Translations under genes and position numbers: made by a program | The notes under the pieces: generated by a model | What the model was told of the DNA's origin: nothing | The model's input: only the letters and a program-made list of their open reading frames with translations | Database searches by the model: none | NCBI RefSeq assembly: GCF_007483665.1 | Contig: NZ_VIQO01000001.1 | Coordinates: 530,507-594,506 of the forward strand | From: Catellatospora sichuanensis | GTDB lineage: Bacteria > Actinomycetota > Actinomycetes > Mycobacteriales > Micromonosporaceae | DNA length: 64,000 nt | Direction of reading: 5' to 3' | In this document: positions 58,124 through 64,000 of the stretch, one piece after another | Layout of the letters: each line of letters opens with the position of its first letter | How positions within the stretch are numbered: position 1 is the stretch's first letter

Positions 58124-58234
58124 CTCGGTAATCACCTCTAGCCGTTTCGTCAGTTACTCCCACGCTAGCGCCGTCTGCGGACGTCCTGGAGAGGGCCCGC
58201 GGGACGCCCATCCTGTGGACGTCCCTGGACCGGC

Positions 58235-59563
58235 TCAGGCGGAGGTGAGAGCGGGGTGGCGGGCAGCCGTCCGTGCGGCGGTCGCGGCGTCGGCGGTGTC
58301 CGCGGCGCGTACCGCCCGGCGCAGGCCCGGTGCGACGAGCGCGGCCAGCAGCAGGCCCAGCACCGCGGCGACCAGCGGCACCGCGAACGCGCCGCGGTAG
58401 CCGTACGCGTCGGCGAGCCGGCCCGCGACGGCCGCACCCAGCGAGACCCCCGCGACCACCCCGCTGGCCAGCAACGTCATCACCATGCCCGCATGGCGGG
58501 GCGGGCACAGCCGACCCGCCAGGGCGTATCCGGAGATCAGGTACGGCGCGGCGGTGACGCCGAGCACGACGACAGCGGCCAGGGCGGTGGGCGTGGAGTG
58601 TGCGAGCAGCAGCGCGGCGGTGCCCGCGACCAGCGCGGCGGCCGACCAGAGATACCGGCTGACCGGGCCGAGTGACTCCGGCAGCCAGGCCACGGCGAGC
58701 CCGGCGAGGGCACTGCCGACGCCCAGCACGGCGTAGATCAGACCGGCCGATCCAGCCGAGCCGATCGAGTCGGCGAAGGCGGTCACCCCGGTCTGCGTCG
58801 CCCCGAACACGACGCCGATCACGGACATGGCCGCGACCAGCACCGCCACCCGCGAGAACGGCATCCGACCGGCGGCCCCGGCACGCTCGGCGGCGCGGGC
58901 AGCCGCGGCCGGACCGGCGGTGGCAGGACCGGCCGTCGCGGGCTCGACGCGTGGCGCGCGCAGCACGGGCGGCACGGTGCGGTGCAGCGCGAACGGCACC
59001 GCGGCCAGCACGGTCAGCACGGATGCCACGAGCAGCGGCGCGCCGGCCCAGCCGGACAGTGCCAGAACGCCGACCAGCGCCGGGCCGGCCAGGAACGACG
59101 CCTCGTCGACGGCTCCCTCGTACGCCATCGCGGTGGGCAGTTGCCGCTGCCGGCCGCGGTCGCCGAGCAGCACCGCCCAGCGCACCCGGACCAGCGGGCC
59201 GACCTGCGGCATGGCGAATCCGGCGAGCGCTGCGAGCGGTAGCACCGCGGTCGGGAAGCCGCCGGTCACGGCGAGGACGAGGGCGGCGTACGCGGCGGCG
59301 TCGACGACGGCCGCGGTGATGCCGACGGCGCGCTGGCCGAAGCGGTCGGCGAGGGTCCCGGCGACGGGACCGCCGAACGCCGCGCCGATGCCGAACGCGG
59401 CGGCGGCCAGGCCTGCGGTGCCGTAGCTGCCGGTGGCGGCGACGACGAGGGTGATCACGCCGAGCGGGCCCATGGCGGCGGGCAGGCGGGCGAGGAAGGC
59501 GAGGACGAGGAACCAGGGTCCGGTGATCCGGACGAGGTCACGGTAGGAGGCACGGGCGGCCAT
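58235..59563 (-). CDS. MFS transporter
   Basis: A 442-residue, 12-helix major facilitator protein. Motif A-like GTLADRFGQRAVG follows helix 2. The central loop contains a low-complexity EPATAGPATAGPAAAARAAERAG stretch (about 203-226). The type resembles actinobacterial small-molecule or drug exporters; the substrate is unknown. ATG 59563 has a weak GGAG 9 nt upstream. It sits alone between azlC and the ABC exporter. Confidence 0.85.
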   Translation of the reverse strand: MAARASYRDLVRITGPWFLVLAFLARLPAAMGPLGVITLVVAATGSYGTAGLAAAAFGIGAAFGGPVAGTLADRFGQRAVGITAAVVDAAAYAALVLAVTGGFPTAVLPLAALAGFAMPQVGPLVRVRWAVLLGDRGRQRQLPTAMAYEGAVDEASFLAGPALVGVLALSGWAGAPLLVASVLTVLAAVPFALHRTVPPVLRAPRVEPATAGPATAGPAAAARAAERAGAAGRMPFSRVAVLVAAMSVIGVVFGATQTGVTAFADSIGSAGSAGLIYAVLGVGSALAGLAVAWLPESLGPVSRYLWSAAALVAGTAALLLAHSTPTALAAVVVLGVTAAPYLISGYALAGRLCPPRHAGMVMTLLASGVVAGVSLGAAVAGRLADAYGYRGAFAVPLVAAVLGLLLAALVAPGLRRAVRAADTADAATAARTAARHPALTSA

Positions 59564-59705
59564 GTGTTGGTACTCCGGGTACGACGCAGTTGATGCGCGC
59601 CGTCCCACCCAACCAGCGTGCCCCTTGCGGCCCTGTGCGGGTCCGAGTGTAGCCAGGCAAGATCCCCACCCGGAAGCGGATGTCATCAGGGGCACAGTCG
59701 GCGGC

Positions 59706-59757
59706 CCGTCAAGAAGGTGCCCTTCCTCTACGGAAACCGTTAAGAAGGTGCCCTTCC
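59706..59757. repeat. 21-bp direct repeat of quasi-palindromic unit
   Basis: CCGTYAAGAAGGTGCCCTTCC occurs at 59706-59726 and 59737-59757 (one difference). Each unit is quasi-palindromic, and ACGGAAACCGT lies between them. The second unit encodes the last residues and TAA stop of the ABC ATPase. Similar TTAAGAAGG/CCTTC repeats are frequent in Micromonosporaceae genomes, as far as I recall. Confidence 0.75.
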
Positions 59758-60738
59758 TTCGTCTGAGCGGTAGAGGCGGGCGATCACTTCTTCGATCTCG
59801 GGTTCGGTTACGGAGAGGTCGCGTAGGCCGCCGAGGGCGGAGAGGGCGGAGACCAGGGTGCCGACGGAGGCGCTGCCGTCGAGGGTGAAGGTCAGGCGGG
59901 GCCCGGTGGTGGATTCGAGGTGTACGCCGGGCAGGGCGGGCAGGGCCGGGGGCAGGGTGTCGAAGTCGACGGTCACGCGGCGTTGCGAGCCGTAGCGGGC
60001 GTGCAGGGCGTCGATGCCGCCGTCGTGCACCACCCGGCCGTGGTCGATGACGACGATGCGGCGGCACAGCCGCTCGATGTCGGCCAGGTCGTGCGTGGTC
60101 AGCACGACGGTGGTGTCGCCGGACTCGCCCAGCTCGGCCAGGAAGCCGCGGACGGCCTGCTTGCTCACCACGTCCAGGCCGATCGTCGGCTCGTCCAGGA
60201 ACAGCACCTCGGGGCCGTGCAGCAGGGCCGCGGTCAGCTCGCCGCGCATGCGCTGGCCCAGCGAGAGCTGGCGCACGGGGGTGTCCAGGAACGGGTCCAG
60301 TTCGAGCAGGTCGCGGCAGCGGCGCAGGCGGGCGGCATGCTCGGCGGCGGGCACCCGGTAGATGTGGCGCAGCAGCTCGTACGAGTCGCGCAGCGGCAGG
60401 TCCCACCACAGCTGCGAGCGCTGCCCGAACACCACCCCGATGCGCCGGGCCAGCAGGATGCGCTGCGGCACCGGGGTCAGTCCGCACACCGACACCCGGC
60501 CGCCGGAGGGGTTCAGCACACCGGTGAGCATCTTCAGCGTGGTGGATTTGCCCGCGCCGTTGGGGCCGAGGTAACCGAGCAGCTGGCCGCGCTGCACGGT
60601 CAGGTCCACCCCGTCGACCGCGGCGACGACCCGGCGTTCGCGCCGCAGCAGGCTTTTGCGCACCCGTACGGTGAAGTCCTTGCGCAACCCGTGCGCCTCG
60701 ATGACGTTCACGCCGCCGTGCCTCCCGTTCGCGTTCAT
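59740..60738 (-). CDS. ABC-2 exporter ATP-binding protein
   Basis: A 332-residue ATPase. Walker A GPNGAGKST, signature LSLGQRMRGEL (C-loop), Walker B VLFLDEPTIGLD and the switch His in LTTHDLADIERL are all present; the extended N-terminus and C-terminal ~80 residues fit the drug/lipid exporter type. ATG 60738 overlaps the upstream permease stop (ATGA); GTG 60711 with GGGAGG at 9 nt is the alternative. The C-terminal EGRAPS and stop lie in a dispersed repeat. Confidence 0.92.
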   Translation of the reverse strand: MNANGRHGGVNVIEAHGLRKDFTVRVRKSLLRRERRVVAAVDGVDLTVQRGQLLGYLGPNGAGKSTTLKMLTGVLNPSGGRVSVCGLTPVPQRILLARRIGVVFGQRSQLWWDLPLRDSYELLRHIYRVPAAEHAARLRRCRDLLELDPFLDTPVRQLSLGQRMRGELTAALLHGPEVLFLDEPTIGLDVVSKQAVRGFLAELGESGDTTVVLTTHDLADIERLCRRIVVIDHGRVVHDGGIDALHARYGSQRRVTVDFDTLPPALPALPGVHLESTTGPRLTFTLDGSASVGTLVSALSALGGLRDLSVTEPEIEEVIARLYRSDEGRAPS

Positions 60739-61553
60739 GAGCCGGTGCTGCGGTAGTGGCGTACGCCGGTGCGCCAGACCAGGGCGGCCAGGGCTGCGGC
60801 GACGGCCGCCAGGACGGGGCTGCACCAGCCCAGCCAGGACGGGGCGCCGAGGGGATCCGGGCGGTCGAGCAGGATCAGCGCCGGGTAGTACGCCACGAAG
60901 CCGAAGCCCAGCCCGAAGGCGAGCAGGTGGCGGAACCAGCCGCCGTAGACGGTCATCGGGTACGAGGTGAAGTCGCGCCCGCCGTAGGTCAGCGCGGCAC
61001 TCAGCTCGCCGGAGTCCACCCACCAGAACGCCACGGTGGCGGTGGCCACGAAGACCGCACTGAAGAAGACCGCCCCGGCCAGCGGCGTGACCACCAGGAG
61101 CAGCAGGTTGGCCGGGGTGACCGGCACCTCGGCCAGGCGTACGGCGACCGCGAGCACGACCACGCCGGAGCACACCCGGCCCAGCCGCCGGACGCCCACG
61201 TCGAGCACCAGCAGCTGCCACAGCACGCCCAGCGGGCGGATCAGCACCGCGTCGAGCAGCCCGGTGCGCACGTGGCGCTGCATCCGGTCGATGTTGCCGA
61301 CGGCCAGGTCGGCCAGCGAGAAGCCCAGTGACGACAGCCCGAACACCAGTAGCGTGTCGGTCAGCGAGAACCCGGCGAGCACCGGCACGCGGTGGAAGAC
61401 GACCAGCACGGTGAGCAGGTCGGCACCGAGGAAGACCACGTTGGACAGCAAATCGAGGACGAAGCTCGCCCGGTACGACGCCTGTGAGCGCACCTGGGCG
61501 GCGACCAGCCGGCGGTAGATCGCCGCGGTCGAGGCCGCCGCGCCCTCAGCCAC
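60735..61553 (-). CDS. ABC-2 type permease, second subunit
   Basis: A 272-residue permease with six helices (FVLDLLSNVVFLGADLLTVLVVF, YYPALILLDRPDPLGAP). It belongs to the ABC-2 set often annotated as viologen or drug exporters (DUF990-like). GTG 61553 overlaps the stop of the upstream permease gene by eight bases, and its own stop overlaps the ATPase start. Confidence 0.85.
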   Translation of the reverse strand: MAEGAAASTAAIYRRLVAAQVRSQASYRASFVLDLLSNVVFLGADLLTVLVVFHRVPVLAGFSLTDTLLVFGLSSLGFSLADLAVGNIDRMQRHVRTGLLDAVLIRPLGVLWQLLVLDVGVRRLGRVCSGVVVLAVAVRLAEVPVTPANLLLLVVTPLAGAVFFSAVFVATATVAFWWVDSGELSAALTYGGRDFTSYPMTVYGGWFRHLLAFGLGFGFVAYYPALILLDRPDPLGAPSWLGWCSPVLAAVAAALAALVWRTGVRHYRSTGS

Positions 61554-62409
61554 CCTGCACCACCAGCCGCCGCTCGGCCCGGCGCTGCACCAGCACGCAG
61601 GCGGTGAACAGCAGCCCGGCCCACAGCGCCTGGAGCCCGAGCAGGCCCAGCTGCCCGGCCGGCGGGTCCCGTTCGACCAGCACGTCGAGCGGGATCTGCA
61701 GCAGGGACGGGAACGGCGTGCCCAGGTAGACGGCCGTCGCGGCCCACTCGGGCAGGAAGCGGATCGGGAAGTACAGGCCGCCGAGCACACCGGCGCACAC
61801 GGCCCACGCCATCAGCACGCCGCGGGTGTCGAGCAGCCAGTAGCCGGCCGCGTTGACCAGGAACCGCCCGGCGAAGCAGACCAGCACCGCGAGCAGCACC
61901 GACACCGCGAACATCGGGTAGGTGGCGGCACGTTGCGGCAGGTACATGTCGAAGGCGAGCGCGCCGACCACGATCGGCACGACGAACCGGGTGAGCAGGG
62001 CGTACGCCGCCCGGCCCAGATCGGGCAGCAGGTAGCCGAGCACCGGGTGCACCGGGCGCAGCAGATCGGTGACCACGTCGCCGGAGCGGATCCGGTCGGC
62101 CAGCTCGGTCCAGCCCCACATCGCCACCACGCCGATCAGGCCCTGCCCGGCCCACACGTAGGTGACCAGTTGCGCGGCGTCGTAGCCGGCTGCCTGCCCG
62201 CCGACGGCCACCGCGGAGCCGGCCACGGCCAGCATGACGTAGGTGCGCACGAAGCCGAACATGGTGTTGGTGATGGTGGCCGCCACGGTCGCCTGGCGAT
62301 ATGTGGAGAACCGCCGAAATCCGGATGCACCTAATGTCCGGAAAAGCCCTGCCGCCTCGGTGAAGTTTCGGATTGTGAGCCGATCCGCAGTGGCGGTGAT
62401 GAAGCCCAC
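61546..62409 (-). CDS. ABC-2 type permease, first subunit
   Basis: A 287-residue permease with about six helices ([28 protein letters not shown] at the start, typical of this family). GTG 62409 is selected because GGAGGG lies 6 nt upstream; the frame runs open much further into the divergent Gln-rich gene but without start signals. First gene of a three-gene exporter operon whose genes all overlap. Confidence 0.85.
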   Translation of the reverse strand: MGFITATADRLTIRNFTEAAGLFRTLGASGFRRFSTYRQATVAATITNTMFGFVRTYVMLAVAGSAVAVGGQAAGYDAAQLVTYVWAGQGLIGVVAMWGWTELADRIRSGDVVTDLLRPVHPVLGYLLPDLGRAAYALLTRFVVPIVVGALAFDMYLPQRAATYPMFAVSVLLAVLVCFAGRFLVNAAGYWLLDTRGVLMAWAVCAGVLGGLYFPIRFLPEWAATAVYLGTPFPSLLQIPLDVLVERDPPAGQLGLLGLQALWAGLLFTACVLVQRRAERRLVVQGG

Positions 62410-62528
62410 CCCGTACCCTCCACTCGCAACCGCATTCTTTTTTCGGCCGGGCGCGACCATACCTTCGTGGCGACCCGGTTCGCGATGCATTTGTGCCATA
62501 CAAGACTCGGAACCAGGCGAGGTGGGGC

Positions 62529-64000
62529 GTGACCGACGAGCGCACCGACGAGCGGCACCGCGGCACGCCGGCCTGGGCCGGCACGCCAACGTCGCCGTGG
62601 TCGCGCGTGCCCGGACAACGCCCGCCCTCGGACGCTCCCGAAGCCGCCGCGCAGCAGCCCGCCAACGCGCAGGCGCCCCAGCAGCAGGGCCCGCAGCAGC
62701 CCGGCCAGTACGCCCCCGGCCAGCACCCGAACGGCCCCCAGCAGCACGGCCAGCCGCACGCCGGCCAGGGCCCGCCGCCCGGGCCGTTCCCGCCGGCCAA
62801 CGGCCAGCGCCCGCCGCAGCAGGGCCAGGGCAACTGGGACCCGAACGCGCAGCGTGGTGGGCGTCCCGGCCCGATGCCGCCGCAGCCCGGCCCGCAGTAC
62901 CGCCCGAACGGCCCCGGCCAGCAGCAGGGCCAGGTCTACGGCGGCCCCAACCAGCCGCACCCGCAGCAGGGCGGTCCCGGCCAGCAGGGCCAGTACGGCC
63001 CGCCGCAGCAGGGCCGCCACCCGCAGCAGGGCCCCGGTCCGCAGGGACCGCGCCCGCCGCAGCAGGGCCAGGTCTACGGCGGCCCCGGCCAGCACCCGAA
63101 CGGCCCCCAGCAGTACGGCCAGCCGCACCCCGGCCAGGGCCAGCCGCCGCAGGGCCAGCCGTACGGCCACCCGCAGGGGCAGCCGCAGTACGGCCCGCCG
63201 CAGGGCCGCCCCGGGCAGCCGCAGGGCCAGGTCTACGGCCAGCCCGGTGTGCCCCCGCAGGGCCACCCCGGCATGCCCGGCCAGGGCCAGCAGGCCCCGG
63301 GCCAGCAGGGCTATGCCCCCGCGTCGGGTCAGCAGGCACCGAGCCAGCAGGCTCCCGGATCGCAGGCGCCGGGTCAGGCTCCCCAGCAGCAGGTGCCCGG
63401 TCAGCAGGTGCCGCAGCAGGCTCCGCAGGCAGCGGCAGCCGCCGCACCGACGACGGCTCCGCCGGTCCAGCAGTCCGCGCCGCCCGCGCAGCAGAGCGCC
63501 CCGACGTCTCCCGCGCAGCCCGCAGCGCCTGCCGCGACGGCAGCGTCGGCGACGGCCGCCACCACGCCTGCCGCCACGGCAGCCGGTGACCAGGCGCAGG
63601 CCGCCGCGGCCCGCCGGGGACGCCACGCCAGCGCGGACACCGGCATGATGGCCGCCATCACCGACGACACGCCGGCTCCCACCGCGTCGGCCGCAGCCGC
63701 GCCCGCGGTCGTGCCGGTCTCCGCCGAGCCCGCGGCGAGCACCGCCCCGGTCTCCCCCGCTCCCGTGTCGGCAGCCCCGGACTCGGTCAACCCGGTGTCG
63801 CCGGCCGTGCCGCCGACGCCGGTGGTGGCCACCCCGGACACGGTGCTGCCCGTCGCCGCGAGCGCGGCCGGCGCGGCCACCGCGCTGTCCGCCCCGACGA
63901 TGCTGCACCCGCTGGTCCGCCCGGGCGGCGCGGCCGCTGCCGCGGCGGCCGAGCCCGCGGCGACGACCGCGACGGGCACCCGTGCCGCGGCCGCGGCCGC
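62529..64000 (+). CDS. Pro/Gln/Gly-rich low-complexity protein, truncated by window end
   Basis: An open frame of at least 490 codons starting at GTG 62529 (AGGTGGGG just upstream) with no stop before the window ends. After ~45 residues, about 260 residues consist of irregular repeats built from PQQG, GQVYGG, HPNGPQQ and QYGQP units, followed by an Ala/Pro/Thr/Val-rich part with one basic segment ([14 protein letters not shown] near 360). No domain is visible; the functional domain may lie beyond the window. Divergent from the ABC exporter. Confidence 0.7.
   Translation, partial: MTDERTDERHRGTPAWAGTPTSPWSRVPGQRPPSDAPEAAAQQPANAQAPQQQGPQQPGQYAPGQHPNGPQQHGQPHAGQGPPPGPFPPANGQRPPQQGQGNWDPNAQRGGRPGPMPPQPGPQYRPNGPGQQQGQVYGGPNQPHPQQGGPGQQGQYGPPQQGRHPQQGPGPQGPRPPQQGQVYGGPGQHPNGPQQYGQPHPGQGQPPQGQPYGHPQGQPQYGPPQGRPGQPQGQVYGQPGVPPQGHPGMPGQGQQAPGQQGYAPASGQQAPSQQAPGSQAPGQAPQQQVPGQQVPQQAPQAAAAAAPTTAPPVQQSAPPAQQSAPTSPAQPAAPAATAASATAATTPAATAAGDQAQAAAARRGRHASADTGMMAAITDDTPAPTASAAAAPAVVPVSAEPAASTAPVSPAPVSAAPDSVNPVSPAVPPTPVVATPDTVLPVAASAAGAATALSAPTMLHPLVRPGGAAAAAAAEPAATTATGTRAAAAA

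Noticed and set aside
61546..63447. Long minus-strand frame extending the ABC permease into the Gln-rich gene
   Set aside because: Residues before 62409 are Arg/Gly/Ala repeats antisense to the Gln-rich repeats, and a good ribosome binding site marks GTG 62409.
62243..63589. Pro/Ala/Arg-rich open frames in the other two plus frames over the Gln-rich gene
   Set aside because: The frame starting at GTG 62529 has the ribosome binding site, coherent repeat units and no stop to the window end; the others are frame shadows.

Overview
The window is chromosomal DNA of a high-GC (roughly 70-73 %) actinobacterium. Codon use with almost only G/C in third positions, an actinobacterial branched respiratory chain (qcrCAB with a separate ctaE, ctaC and ctaF), PimB-type phosphatidylinositol mannosylation, and a gene order that parallels the Mycobacterium tuberculosis segment around Rv2179c-Rv2205c and the Streptomyces segment around pfkA2-glkA-ctaE all support this. 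Details such as the AAGAAGG-type intergenic repeat and the mannanase with a CBM2 domain suggest Micromonosporaceae; that family assignment is inference. I found no phage, insertion sequence, CRISPR array, rRNA or tRNA.

Layout. 0.1-6.6 kb: small membrane protein, proC, pfkA, RNase AS, a DUF1028 protein, a degenerate aminoglycoside-phosphotransferase-fold protein and a Crp/Fnr regulator. 6.7-12.6 kb: a secreted GH5-CBM2 mannanase/cellulase behind a CebR-like operator, a small protein with three 13-residue tandem repeats, and a zinc-ribbon/adenylate cyclase/ATPase giant. 12.5-18.1 kb: PlsC acyltransferase, a membrane protein, a flavin monooxygenase coupled to an alpha/beta hydrolase lacking its serine, an EEP hydrolase and ROK glucokinase. 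18.2-24.1 kb: DUF5304-like protein, SRPBCC protein, acyl-CoA synthetase overlapping a NarL-type two-component system, and a HIT hydrolase. 24.2-32 kb: GCS2 ligase, PimB, M48 protease, NYN protein and a DEDDh exonuclease/GIY-YIG protein. 32-36.7 kb: a short RelA/SpoT homologue coupled through a 15-codon ORF to a Nudix hydrolase and a sugar-nucleotidyltransferase, then an Lrp-domain protein and a hydrolase. 36.7-38.5 kb: a P450 with two tiny coupled ORFs upstream.

38.5-48.3 kb is the respiratory block: ctaE-qcrC-qcrA-qcrB, the divergent ctaG-like gene, a receiver-like protein and trpD, then convergent ctaC-ctaF, and a cysteine desulfurase/TusA pair. 48.4-56.1 kb: adenosine/PfkB kinase, A-type Fe-S carrier, MarR/MFS divergon, glycerate kinase, nadA and murA. 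56.3-64 kb: DUF3043 protein, AzlCD exporter, MFS transporter, a three-gene ABC-2 exporter, and the start of a Pro/Gln/Gly-rich protein cut by the window end.

Two properties run through the whole window. First, at least sixteen genes have a TANNNT-like -10 hexamer exactly 6-7 nt before the start codon and no Shine-Dalgarno sequence, so they are probably read from leaderless mRNAs. Second, gene 3' ends carry an unusual diversity of long perfect hairpins, including three recurring families. One family (copies at 14.0 and 31.8 kb) keeps its loops and 3' flank but changes both strands of two stems together, as expected of a structured RNA; this is the best candidate here for something undescribed. 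Other leads are the tandem WVGPG repeat protein, the two coupled mini-ORFs before the P450, and the 15-codon bridge between the RelA/SpoT homologue and the Nudix gene.
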